A stretch of 64,000 nucleotides of DNA from Streptomyces sp. CB02261 (GTDB lineage: Bacteria > Actinomycetota > Actinomycetes > Streptomycetales > Streptomycetaceae), in NCBI RefSeq assembly GCF_001905665.1, contig NZ_LIVX01000005.1:396134-460133 (forward strand), written 5' to 3'. This document shows, piece after piece, positions 8,925 through 16,881 of this stretch; the first letter of the stretch is position 1, and each line of letters begins with the position of its first letter. Made by a program: the position numbers and the translations under genes. Under the pieces are notes generated by a model, which was given only the letters and a program-made list of their open reading frames with translations, ran no database searches and was not told the DNA's origin.

Positions 8925-9815
8925 ATGCGCACCTTGAAGAGGCTGAGGTCGGCCATCACGGCGATGGCGGTCGTGACCGGCACGCTAACGGCGGTGGTCA
9001 CCGGTGCCCCTGCCTCGCACGCAATGACGGTGGCGGACGGTACACCGCCGGCGTCGGGTCCCTTCCGTGGCATGGTGATGGTGAAGAAGACCGCCTCGGT
9101 GGGCGACGACCAGGCGGTGACAGTCAGCTGCCCCCCGGGGCAGGTCCCCATCTCCGGTGGCGCCTATGCGACGGTCGGCCAGCCGCTGTACTCCAACATG
9201 GTGGCCCTCGTCGAGAGCATGCCCGCCCAGAACACCCAGGGGGCCTACGGCTGGACCGCGGCGGCCCGCAGCGGGCCGAAGCCGCTGACCGTGACGGTCC
9301 ACGCGGTGTGCATCTACGCCCCGGCCGGCTACGAAGTGGCCGAGCAGTACCACTTCACCATCGACCGCAACGCCCCGCTCGTCACCACCTGCCCCACCGG
9401 CAAGGTTGCGTTCGGCGGCGGCGGAACGGTCTACGGCGGAACCCGGAACCTGAACCAGTCGTACCCCGGCCCGGCCGGGAGCGCCAGTCCCAACCAGTGG
9501 ATCGTCTCCGGCTACGACGTCCATGCGGAGCAGTTGCGGGTCGACGGCTACGCGATCTGCGCCGATCCCATCGCCGGTCTGACGACGACCCGCTACACCC
9601 ACACGACCTCCGACGACGTCGCCGGCGGCGTCTTGCAGTGCGCCACTGACAAGAAGGTCGTCGGCGGCGGAGCGGCTGTCACCGGGTACGACGACACACT
9701 GGTGACCAGCAGGCCCCTGACCGCTGCGGAGAGCGGCGGCCGAGACGGCTGGCAGGTCCAGGCGACTGGCAACAACACGTCGCACGGCGTCGACCTGTAC
9801 GTCACCTGCTACTGA
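8925..9815 (+). CDS. Secreted protein of unknown function, passenger in the IS
   Basis: A 296-residue exported protein. The signal peptide (MRTLKRLRSAITAMAVV..., end near PASHA at residue 31) is followed by a Gly/Val/Thr-rich beta region. It shows three repeated blocks of the form TVSCPPGQVPISGGAY, TTCPTGKVAFGGGGTVY and LQCATDKKVVGGGAAVTGY, each spaced by about 75-90 residues. Each block carries a cysteine, and further cysteines appear in AVCIY, AICAD and VTCY. This suggests three small disulfide-linked beta modules. No catalytic motif is seen. The start is supported by GAAGGA, 7-12 bases upstream. The gene lies between the outer left IS end and the inner IS end and has its own terminator, so it could travel as cargo. 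Confidence 0.85.
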   Translation: MRTLKRLRSAITAMAVVTGTLTAVVTGAPASHAMTVADGTPPASGPFRGMVMVKKTASVGDDQAVTVSCPPGQVPISGGAYATVGQPLYSNMVALVESMPAQNTQGAYGWTAAARSGPKPLTVTVHAVCIYAPAGYEVAEQYHFTIDRNAPLVTTCPTGKVAFGGGGTVYGGTRNLNQSYPGPAGSASPNQWIVSGYDVHAEQLRVDGYAICADPIAGLTTTRYTHTTSDDVAGGVLQCATDKKVVGGGAAVTGYDDTLVTSRPLTAAESGGRDGWQVQATGNNTSHGVDLYVTCY

Positions 9816-9834
9816 CGGCAGACCGAGCACGGGC

Positions 9835-9867
9835 GGGGTCCGGCAGCGCAGTTCGCTGCCGGACCCC
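9835..9867 (+). terminator. Perfect 14-bp stem-loop
   Basis: GGGGTCCGGCAGCG pairs perfectly with CGCTGCCGGACCCC around CAGTT, 19 bases after the stop codon of the secreted passenger gene. Confidence 0.85.
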
Positions 9868-9996
9868 GGCCGTTCCGCGACAACCTGCTCGCTTGACCCG
9901 ATCCGACTCCGTCGAGAGCGCCATGACCGCCCGGACAGGACCTAATCGGGGCGCTTGACAGCGAACCCAGTCGTTTCGGCTTCCTTGCCATTGAAC

Positions 9997-10020
9997 CTAG
10001 GAGCTGTCCGGCCGATCATG
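9997..10020 (+). repeat. Internal copy of the IS end
   Basis: CTAG followed by GAGCTGTCCGGCCGATCATG, matching the outer left end at 22 of 24 positions and in the same orientation. It is inverted relative to the right end at 11284-11307. Together with the right end it delimits the minimal IS. Confidence 0.8.
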
Positions 10021-10040
10021 CTGATCGTTAGGGTGCTGGC

Positions 10041-10304
10041 GTGGCGAAGACGAGCGTGAGTAACGAGACGGACAGCATGCTCTGCCTGTGGGTGGAGCCG
10101 TGGGGAACCGATCACTGGATGCGTCCGGGTGAGGAGTTCACCGTCGTGACGCAGACAGCGCCCGAGGAGTCCCCGTTCAATGTCGTCGTTCACAGCCAGG
10201 GCATCACGGTGTGGGTGAATTCGGCCAGCGATTCCGAGGTCTTCGACAAGAACGGCAGCCCGGCTCCGTGTGGGCACCAGCGTCCCGCCGATCCGGGGTT
10301 TTGA
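10041..10304 (+). CDS. Small conserved protein adjacent to the IS transposase
   Basis: An 87-residue cytoplasmic protein starting with GTG. It reads MAKTSVSNETDSMLCLWVEP, then a WMRPGEEFTV segment, SPFNVVVHSQGITVWVN and a cysteine-containing tail (APCGHQRPAD). It is acidic, beta-rich and without a signal. I have seen similar short proteins annotated as hypothetical in Streptomyces, but no function is known. The gene begins 20 bases inside the internal IS end, and its 3' end overlaps the 3' end of the opposing transposase. A truncated copy of the same arrangement is found at 54225-54432, which argues that it moves with the IS. Confidence 0.65.
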   Translation: MAKTSVSNETDSMLCLWVEPWGTDHWMRPGEEFTVVTQTAPEESPFNVVVHSQGITVWVNSASDSEVFDKNGSPAPCGHQRPADPGF

Positions 10305-11256
10305 GGATCCATTCCGGCTCGGGCACGGAGCCAGATGACGAGAGCTGCTGCTGTGGCCGTGCCGAGAAAGACGTACCCGCGCTTGTCGTAACGGCTGGCG
10401 ACCGCCCGGCACTGCTTCAGCCGGTTGATCGCCCGCTCGACGGTGTTGCGCTTCTTGTACCGCTTCTCGTCGAAGCCGGGTGACCGTCCGCCGCGTGAGC
10501 CTTTGCGCAGACGGGCGGCCTGGCTGTCCGTCTTCTCCGGGATGGTGTGCCGGATGCCCCGCCGTCGCAGGTAATCGCGGCAGGGCCTGTTGCTGTATGC
10601 CTTGTCAGCCGCCAGGCTGTCTGGCTTCCTGCGGGGCCTTCCCGGCCCGACGCGGGGGACGCGGATGTTCTCCAGCACCGGCTTGAACTGGGTGCAGTCC
10701 GCCCGTCGTCCTGGCGTGACGATCAGGGACAGCGGGCGGCAGCGGCCGTCCGCACTCAGGTGGAGCTTGCTGGTGAACCCGCCCCGCGAGCGGCCCAGGC
10801 CCTCACCTCCCGCACCACCTCCACCAGGTGGGCGAGAAGGCTCTGCCACGGCGTCTCGTCCTGGTGTTCCATCCCTGCGGCCCCCTTTGATCCCGGGGTC
10901 GGCGGTGGGTCGGTGCGGGCGCCGGCCGCATGCTGGTGCGCGCGGACGATGGTGGAGTCGACCGAGATGTCCCAGTCGATCTCGCCCGCGGCATCCGCCG
11001 CGGCCTGGACCTGCTGGAGCAGGCGTTCCTAGGTTCCGTCAGCCGACCACAGGCGGTGGCGTTCGTAGACGGTCTTCCACGGACCGAACCGTTCGGGAAG
11101 ATCGCGCCACTGCACTCCGGTCCGCACCCGGTGCAGGATCCCGTCGAGCACCTGCCGGTGATCCCGCCACCTGCCACAACGCCCGTTGCTGACCGGCAGC
11201 AATGGCCGCAGCCGTTCCCACTCGGCATCGCTCAGATCGCCCCGCCCCATGTCCAC
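10190..11256 (-). pseudogene. IS5-family transposase, interrupted
   Basis: A DDE transposase of the IS5 type in two frames. The N-terminal frame carries LSDAEWERLRPLLP and WRDLPERFGPW. A TAG at 11029-11031 then stops it where a Trp codon is expected (DGT-stop-ERLLQQVQ). The frame continues with ISVDSTIVRAHQHAAG (first catalytic Asp). The last part, in another frame, holds GGFTSKLHLSADGRC, LAADKAYS (second Asp) and KKRNTVERAINRLKQ (catalytic Glu). A frame change between these parts is normal for this group and may be programmed, but the TAG is not. The usual stop after WLR is also lost, extending the protein across the opposing small gene. Probably inactive unless supplied in trans. Confidence 0.8.
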
Positions 11257-11307
11257 AGGAACGACTCGGGCATGGAGTAGTCACATGATCGGCCGGACAA
11301 GTCCTAG

Positions 11308-11825
11308 GTCGTCATCGTGTCGGACTACGCGTTCAACAACCTCGGCACGATCCCGGCGGACGGCGCGCTCGTCCAGGGCACGGGCGGCGGCGCCTCGACA
11401 CCGGTGGCCATGTTCGTGGCCGGGTCGCGCATCAACTTCGCCTCGCCCGAGGAAGTGGTCGAGACGGGGTACGGGGCGAACTGGCGAGAGAAGGTGCGCG
11501 CGATCCCCAGCCGTGTCTTCAACGAGTTCCATGCCGACATCCCGCCGGACGGCTCGCTCATCCAGGGCATCGCCAACGGCGTACCGACGGCTGTGGAATT
11601 CGCCCGTCGCCGCGATCATCGGTGGCGCGCGGGTCAACTTCGCCTCGCCGCAGGAGGTCATCGACTCCGGCTTCGGTACCGGCTGGGCGCCGAAGGTCCG
11701 TGCGCTCCCCGCCCGGGCGTTCAGCTTGATCCCCGACCGGATCGGAGACGGCACGCGGCTGAAGAAGGCCGGGTGGTCGGCTGAGGCCGCCGTCGTCGGC
11801 GACGCGACGATCGACTTCGGAACAG
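11308..11825 (+). pseudogene. Decayed VGGAP-repeat protein, 3' part
   Basis: Continuation of the gene broken at 8816. Three repeat units are readable: LVQGTGGGASTPVAMFVAGS with RINFASPEEVVETGYG, then LIQGIANGVPTAVE followed after a frameshift near 11597 by IIGGARVNFASPQEVIDSG, then a partial unit ending VVGDATIDFG. Each unit ends in W..KVRA(I/L)P. The fourth unit is cut off at about 11825, where transposase sequence begins. Even precise removal of the IS would leave TAG in frame at the join. Confidence 0.7.
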
Positions 11826-11990
11826 GAACACAACAGGTCCCACAAGCAGGTTCGCGCCCGCGTCGAGCACACCTTCGCCTGGATGAAGCCCTGGCAGATC
11901 CTGGACGACTGCCACCCGAGAGGTGATGGAGTGCAGCACGCGATGCACGACATCGCCCGCCTGCACAACCTCGTCCTCACCGGATGGCGC
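11826..11990 (+). pseudogene. C-terminal fragment of a DDE transposase
   Basis: The frame reads EHNRSHKQVRARVEHTFAWM, then KPWQILDDC and GVQHAMHDIARLHNLVLTG. This is the recognisable C-terminus of the transposase group with the hallmark VRARVEH-FA-MK and ARLHNL, common in Streptomyces. Nothing N-terminal to EHN is present here; the preceding bases belong to the VGGAP pseudogene. The matching middle part of a transposase of this group, ending just before EHN, lies at 55214-55472 on the same strand. Confidence 0.75.
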
Positions 11991-12091
11991 CATCACGCAG
12001 GGGAGCCGAGTCGTGGGTGGTCCGCTGCCCGAATGCCGTCGCACGGTAACTGCCCTCGGCCAGAGAACGCTCGGCCAGAGAACGTGGACCG

Positions 12092-12898
12092 ATGGTCATC
12101 GAAGGCGAATCTCGGCTCTTGTCAGTGGAGTGCGCTTTCCTGTCCTTCATGGAGTTCCCTCACTCGACGCTCAACGACCTGCTGGACCGGATCCCCCGGC
12201 CGAGCGGGGTCTTGTGCCTCTCGCAGGACCCCCACGCGCTGGTCGAGAACCTGGCTGCCCGCCACGGGGAACCACGGCCCCTGATCCTGGACGGCACCAC
12301 GAACCCGGGCGTGAGCGAGAGTCATGGCACGGGTCTCCTCGACCTCCTCGAAGGCCGTGCCGAGACGGTAGTGGCCTGGGCCCATGCAGGACAGTGGCTG
12401 GGCGCGGGGACCGCACTGGATGCGCAGGGCGACATCGTGCCGGTGCTGGCGACCGTCCCGCGGCAGGCTCAGACGCTTCCTGCGGGGATCGCCCAACAGG
12501 ACGAAGACCGGGTCGAGCGGCACATCGGCATCACCGGCTGGAACCTGCCTCCCCAGCGGCCGGACGTCGACTGGGCGCAGATCGAAGAGCGCATGGGCGT
12601 GCCTCTTCCCCGCGACTACAAGCGCATGGTGGAGACATTCGGAGAGGGCGCCTTCGATGCGTACGTCCATCTGAACCAGGAACCGTGGACCGACTGGAAG
12701 AAGGACGGCCTACTCGTCTGGGCAGGCACCGAGCACAAGAATCTGTACTGCTGGCAGATCGACGGCGGAAACCCCCTCGTCCACCGCGCCGACAACGCCA
12801 CTCCGCGCGGGGCGATCTGGCGCGGCTGGGCCGGCTTCCTGACCGTCGCCACCTTCGGTCAGGCCATCACGATCACCCTCGCCATCACCATCACCTGA
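12092..12898 (+). CDS. SMI1/KNR4 (SUKH) superfamily protein
   Basis: A 268-residue protein with a SUKH domain in its second half: WAQIEERMGVPLPRDYKRMV near residue 165, followed by EGAFDAYVHLNQ and a WAGFLT block. SUKH proteins in bacteria are often immunity proteins of polymorphic toxin systems, although many are orphan. The N-terminal half is not recognised. The C-terminus ends in an unusual Thr/Ile repeat (TITLAITIT), which could mean the original end has been lost. Start choice is uncertain; an ATG at 12149 (MEFPHSTLND) is as plausible. No toxin gene is adjacent, and upstream are only transposase remains. Confidence 0.75.
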   Translation: MVIEGESRLLSVECAFLSFMEFPHSTLNDLLDRIPRPSGVLCLSQDPHALVENLAARHGEPRPLILDGTTNPGVSESHGTGLLDLLEGRAETVVAWAHAGQWLGAGTALDAQGDIVPVLATVPRQAQTLPAGIAQQDEDRVERHIGITGWNLPPQRPDVDWAQIEERMGVPLPRDYKRMVETFGEGAFDAYVHLNQEPWTDWKKDGLLVWAGTEHKNLYCWQIDGGNPLVHRADNATPRGAIWRGWAGFLTVATFGQAITITLAITIT

Positions 12899-12908
12899 CT
12901 CCCCACCG

Positions 12909-12948
12909 TCCTGCGGCCCCACCGGCGCAACGCCGCCGGGCCGCGGGA
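12909..12948. terminator. Bidirectional stem-loop between convergent genes
   Basis: TCCTGCGGCCC pairs with GGGCCGCGGGA with one G-T wobble, enclosing an inner CGGCG/CGCCG stem with a CAA loop. It fills the 52-base space between the SUKH gene and the DUF1684 gene. Confidence 0.7.
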
Positions 12949-12950
12949 CT

Positions 12951-13775
12951 TCAGGCGGCGCCGCCCCGTTCGCGGGGGATGCGGTGACCCGCCTCGATGG
13001 CCACCGGGAGCCGGTTCTCCGCGGGCGGCAGGGGGCAGGTGGCCAGGTCCGTGTAGGCGCACGGCAGGTTCGCCGCCCGGTTGAAGTCCACGACGACGCT
13101 GCCGTCGGCGGCGTTCTCCACCGTCAGGACGCGGTTGGCGGCGTAGGTCGTGACACCTGAGGTCGCGTCGGTGAACAGCACCATCAGCCGATCCGGGGTG
13201 GATCCGGGGAACGCGGTGAGGGAGAACGTCCGCCCCTGGAGCGCGAACTCGATGCGGCCCGGCGCCTCGTACACGTGCTCCAGGCCCTCGACGGCGGCGC
13301 CCACGGTGGTCGGGCGCGGTTTGTCGAAGGCGAGGTAGCGTCCCTCGACGGCCCACCGCGGGTCCGGCGCGTAGGCGGGCGTGCCGGTGAAGGCGGTGCG
13401 CAGAGGGGCGTCCGGATGCCGGGGCCGGACGATGTCGTTCCCGCCGCGCCTGGCGACCTCTATCACGGCGTCGCCCCAGACCGCGTCGACGCCGCCGCGT
13501 TCGGGCAGCACCCCGAAGCGGTGCTCGCCGCGCACCGGCGTTCCGTCCACCACCAGTTCCTCGCCGTCGGCCAGGGTCACGGTGACGCCGTCGGCGCCGG
13601 TCCGCCAGGTGCCGGGGGCGTCGGGGAAGCGCTGCGGCCGCTCGTCGAGCCAGTGCAGACCGGTGATCGCGAGGAAGCCGTGCGGGGCGGCGAGCCGTTC
13701 CTCCTGCTCACGGTGCCAGGCCGACCATTCCTCGGTGAAGGCCTGCAGGTCCTTGTTCGTGGCCTGTGCGGTCAT
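12951..13775 (-). CDS. DUF1684 domain-containing protein
   Basis: A 274-residue protein of the DUF1684 family. Family landmarks are WSAWHREQEERLAAPHGFLA near the N-terminus, ITGLHWLD, GDAVIEVARRG, then FLLF-type strands (LMVLFTDATSGVTTYAANR) and the conserved ending DFNRAANLPCAYTDLATCPL followed by PPAENRLPVAI. The last block carries the strongly conserved Asn, Pro and Cys residues of the family. There is no signal peptide and the biochemical role is unknown. The ATG is fixed by GAAGGAG 8-14 bases upstream. The LLM oxidoreductase gene ends 106 bases upstream on the same strand, so the two could share a transcript. Confidence 0.9.
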   Translation of the reverse strand: MTAQATNKDLQAFTEEWSAWHREQEERLAAPHGFLAITGLHWLDERPQRFPDAPGTWRTGADGVTVTLADGEELVVDGTPVRGEHRFGVLPERGGVDAVWGDAVIEVARRGGNDIVRPRHPDAPLRTAFTGTPAYAPDPRWAVEGRYLAFDKPRPTTVGAAVEGLEHVYEAPGRIEFALQGRTFSLTAFPGSTPDRLMVLFTDATSGVTTYAANRVLTVENAADGSVVVDFNRAANLPCAYTDLATCPLPPAENRLPVAIEAGHRIPRERGGAA

Positions 13776-13881
13776 GGATACTCCTTCGTCCCGCGAGGTC
13801 CAGGCCTCGCTGCGGTGTGCGGATGGGGCGGCGGGTCTGCCGCAGGGGGGGGGCAGTCGGCGGCAGGTCTGCCGCGGGAGT

Positions 13882-14805
13882 TCAGCCGGCAAGTTCGCCG
13901 AGGAGCGCCCAGGTGCGCCGCCGGTCCTCCTCGCCGGCGATCTCAGTCCCGGAGAAGACGACCTCCGTCGCCCCGGCGTCCCGGTAGCGCCGGATCTCGG
14001 CCGCGACCGTCTTCTCGTCGCCGATCACGGCGACATCCGAGGCACGCCGGGCCCCGGAGAGCTCGACGACCCTGGCGTAGGAGGGGATCTGCTCGTAGAA
14101 CGCGAGCTGTTCGGTGGCCTTGCGCCGTACCCTTTCGACGTCGTCCGTGACGACGCCGTGCACCAGCGCCACGACCCGGGGTGCGGGACGGCCTGCGGCT
14201 TCCGCCGAGGCGACCAGAGCCGGAACGATATGTTCCGCGAGTGCGCGCGGGCCCGCCAGGTAGGGCAGGATCCCGTCCGCCAGTTCACCGCTGACACGCA
14301 GCGCCTGCGGTCCCATCGCGGCGACCAGCAAGGGCACGCCACCCTCGGCGCCCGGTACGCGTGCCGGGAGCGGGGTCACGGCCGTGAGCAGCTCGCCGCG
14401 GAAGTCGGCAGCGCCGTACTCGGTCAACTGCCGCAGTGCCGTGAGGAATTCGCGAAGCCGCGCAATCGGCCGCTCGAAGGGCAGGCCGAAGCCGCCTTCG
14501 GTGAGGAGCTTGGTCCCGAGCGCCAGCCCGAGGTGGTAGCGGCCATGGGTGGCCGCCTGGGCGGTCTGGGCCTGGCTGGAGACGAGCAGGGGGTGTCGAC
14601 CGAAGACGGGGATCGCGGAGGTGCCGACCTGGAGACCGGGCACCTCGCGCCCCACGATGGCCGCAAGTTGCGGTGAGTCGGCGCCGAAGGTCTGCCCGAA
14701 CCAGGCGGAACGCAGGCCGGCCTCCGTGGCCTCCCGGGCCAGCCGGACGGAGGCGTCGACCTGGTTCTCCGCGTCGGATGCGTTGAGCGCTACTCCTACT
14801 GTCAT
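13882..14805 (-). CDS. LLM class F420-dependent oxidoreductase
   Basis: A 307-residue luciferase-like (beta/alpha)8 barrel enzyme, of the branch that normally uses coenzyme F420 in actinobacteria. Features are an N-terminal strand MTVGVALNASD, SAWFGQTFGADSPQ near residue 35, ASTAIPVFGRHPL-like segments, GRYHLGLALGTK near 95, and GVPLLVAAMGPQALRVSGELADG near 165, typical of this family. The substrate cannot be told. No strong ribosome site precedes the ATG; an alternative start 11 codons upstream (MRHRRTVVFAD) is possible. Confidence 0.88.
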   Translation of the reverse strand: MTVGVALNASDAENQVDASVRLAREATEAGLRSAWFGQTFGADSPQLAAIVGREVPGLQVGTSAIPVFGRHPLLVSSQAQTAQAATHGRYHLGLALGTKLLTEGGFGLPFERPIARLREFLTALRQLTEYGAADFRGELLTAVTPLPARVPGAEGGVPLLVAAMGPQALRVSGELADGILPYLAGPRALAEHIVPALVASAEAAGRPAPRVVALVHGVVTDDVERVRRKATEQLAFYEQIPSYARVVELSGARRASDVAVIGDEKTVAAEIRRYRDAGATEVVFSGTEIAGEEDRRRTWALLGELAG

Positions 14806-15163
14806 GTCTGCGAAAACCACCGTCCGTCGGTGCCGCATTCCGGTTCGTTCGTGACAGCTTCTTGTCATTCATGTGTACGCGGACGGCCCACGAGTTCCAT
14901 CGCGAGCGACGGCGACCTGCTCCGTCTCGATGCGGAAACCTTCGTGCCCGTGGGGCGACCCAATGAACCGCGGGGTGTCCGCCGCAGGGATGCTCGCCGC
15001 CAGTTCTGTCCGCTGCGGCGGTGGGTGACACGGGCGATGCACCGGGCGGTGCCGGGCCGGCGCAGGGGTCGGGGCTCGGAGCCCGGGTCCTGGTACCGGT
15101 GTGGCCCGCGCGCTTCCCTGACCGCGCGGGCAGGCGGATGCTGGACGTCGGGGGTGGTCACGC
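14806..15163. other. Non-coding gap with one hairpin
   Basis: Contains a 9-bp perfect stem at 15104-15131 (GCCCGCGCG with CGCGCGGGC) and otherwise nothing recognised. Confidence 0.35.
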
Positions 15164-15965
15164 CATGGCTGGTGAGATGGAACAGCGGATCGTGGTCAGA
15201 GTGGGGGAGCTGACGTTCTGCCCGGAGCCGCTCGGGCAGGCCGGCTGCTCGTTCCATCCGGTCGGTGACGGGTGAGGCGGCTTGCTCGGCTGGGACGCCG
15301 TCTGGGGCACGGCGGCCGAACGCGACGAGTGGCGGGCGGCGGGCGAGCTGTTCCGCCGTTCGGTGTAAGAGGCGGAGGGTGTGTATCACGCCGCCACCCG
15401 GCAGGGCATGGGCCGTCACCTGCCGGGGCCCTGCGGCGGAAGGAGCGTGCTGCGGAACGCTTCCGGGATGTCATGGGCCTCGGCTGAGGGGCGCTACGCC
15501 CCGGTGCGAGCGGAGATCCGGCGCCGCCTTGCCCTCGCCAAGGAGGAGGCGCGCCGGGAACGGGAGGAACTCGAGCGCCGCTGGGCGGCGAGGGAAGCCC
15601 AGAGGAGGGAGCGAGAGCGGGTATGCCTGGCGCGCTCGGGGCGCTGCCACGCGCTGGCGAGGGAACTGGAGGAACTCGGACAGGGGGAAGGGCTCGTCTC
15701 CGTCCGGTGGGAGACGGCTGCCCGCGAGAGGGTGGTCAGCGAATGCTCGACGCCGGCGGACCCGGTGCGGTTCGGGCAATGGTGGACCGAGGTCGTCGGC
15801 GGCCGCTGGCGGTCGCCCGGTGAGGTTCCCCCGCCCTCCTCGTCCTCACCCGGTCCGGCCGACGGTCGCGGTCACTCGGGCAGCGATTACGGCGGCGCCG
15901 GCGGGGACTTCGGTGGCGGGCACAGCGGCGGCGGCTTCAGCGGTGGCTTCGGTGGCGGCTTTTAG
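15164..15965 (+). pseudogene. Probable broken gene: coiled-coil protein with Gly-rich tail
   Basis: One frame reads MAGEMEQRIVVRVGELTF onwards but is stopped by TGA at 15273 and TAA at 15366. Between and after these stops the codons look genuinely coding (LLGWDAVWGTAAERDEW, then GRYAPVRAEIRRRLALAKEE). A stretch near 15430-15485 reads better in another frame (ALRRKERAAERFRDVMG). The last open part (from GTG 15381) encodes a long charged helix, a WWTEVVGGRW segment and a tail of GGG/GGF repeats like those ending TPM-type proteins. I do not recognise the family. A functional short protein from 15381 is the alternative. Confidence 0.4.
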
Positions 15966-16219
15966 GGCCGTTGCTTCGGGGAATCGGCCAACCAGGCCGG
16001 GCCGGACGGGGCACCGTGAGCGGCGGGCTGTCACGTGGTGCCGTCCTGCCCCGCCGGTACATGCCCGCTGCCCGGCCGCCGGCCGGGCGCGGGTGGTCGG
16101 GGACGCGGCCGGTCCCGGCCGCGCGCGGGGTGGTTGGGGATCGGTGGCCGGGAGTTCCTCTTCGCGGCGGCGGGACCGACGAGCGTCCAAGCCGACGGTC
16201 ACACCGTCAACCGCTTCCG

Positions 16220-16786
16220 TCAGGGACTCGTGGCCAACAGCCGGTTCCTCACCGTGGCGAGGACTTCCGTGCGGCTGCGCGGGCCGTTGTCGGCTGCGAT
16301 GAGGTGGTCGCCGATGCGCAGGGAGAAGGTGATCAGACAGCGGGCCTCGACATCGCCCTCATCGGGGCAGAAGGCTCCGTAGAGCTCGCGCAGATAGTCC
16401 ATGCGCCGGTTGTCGGCCCGGCGGAGGCGGCGCGCGACGGCTTCGTCGCGCCGGGCCCAGTCGCGGATCGCGAGCTCGACCCCGGCACTGGTCACGGGCG
16501 TCCCGCCCGACCCTACGAAGTCGAAGAGACGCCCGAGCCGCTCGCGGGCGTCGCCCCCGTCGCGTTCGATCCGCTTGATGACGTCCTCGGTGACCCCGCG
16601 TTCCCACGTGTCGAGCATTTCCTCCAGGAGGCTGGCACGGTTGCGGAAGTAACCGTAGAAACCGCCCTTGCTGACGCCGAGAGACTGGGCGAGGACCTCG
16701 ACCCGGACAGCTTCAGGGCCGCCTGCGGCAAGGGCGCGCAGCCCCTCCTCGATCCACTTGTCCCGCGGTGTGCGGATCGTGCCCAT
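16220..16786 (-). CDS. TetR/AcrR family transcriptional regulator
   Basis: A 188-residue repressor-type regulator. The N-terminal helix-turn-helix reads RDKWIEEGLRALAAGGPEAV, then VEVLAQSLGVSKGGFYGYFRNRASLLEEML, the classic TetR pattern. The C-terminal ligand domain is unassigned. It is divergent from the DUF2867 gene. The shared promoter region holds two perfect palindromes, which very probably are its operators, so it should repress itself and the neighbour. The inducer is unknown. Confidence 0.92.
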   Translation of the reverse strand: MGTIRTPRDKWIEEGLRALAAGGPEAVRVEVLAQSLGVSKGGFYGYFRNRASLLEEMLDTWERGVTEDVIKRIERDGGDARERLGRLFDFVGSGGTPVTSAGVELAIRDWARRDEAVARRLRRADNRRMDYLRELYGAFCPDEGDVEARCLITFSLRIGDHLIAADNGPRSRTEVLATVRNRLLATSP

Positions 16787-16817
16787 GCGTGTCTCCCCTC
16801 ACATGTCCCAGTCAAGT

Positions 16818-16831
16818 ATACGGAGCCGTAT
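16818..16831. promoter_or_regulatory. Candidate TetR operator 1
   Basis: Perfect inverted repeat ATACGG-AG-CCGTAT, 32 bases upstream of the TetR start codon. It shares the ATACG half-site with operator 2. Confidence 0.7.
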
Positions 16832-16850
16832 GCATGGGTCTATGCTCGAT

Positions 16851-16868
16851 CTATACGCCACCGTATAG
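16851..16868. promoter_or_regulatory. Candidate TetR operator 2
   Basis: Perfect inverted repeat CTATACG-CCAC-CGTATAG, ending 13 bases before the DUF2867 start codon. Binding here would block that promoter or its ribosome site. Confidence 0.75.
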
Positions 16869-16881
16869 ACAGGGATTTGCC

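Larger units (their letters stand above)
8816..11307. mobile_element. IS5-like composite element with perfect 24-bp inverted ends and passenger genes
   Basis: The left end (8816-8839) and right end (11284-11307) are exact inverted copies, each beginning with CTAG outside GACTTGTCCGGCC. CTAG is therefore either the duplicated target or part of the end; IS5 elements favour CTAG-like targets. Inside lie a secreted-protein gene, its terminator, a third IS end at 9997-10020, a small gene and a minus-strand IS5-family transposase. The minimal IS is probably 9997-11307 (1.3 kb). The larger unit of about 2.5 kb has the better-matching ends. It splits the VGGAP-repeat pseudogene. Confidence 0.75.
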
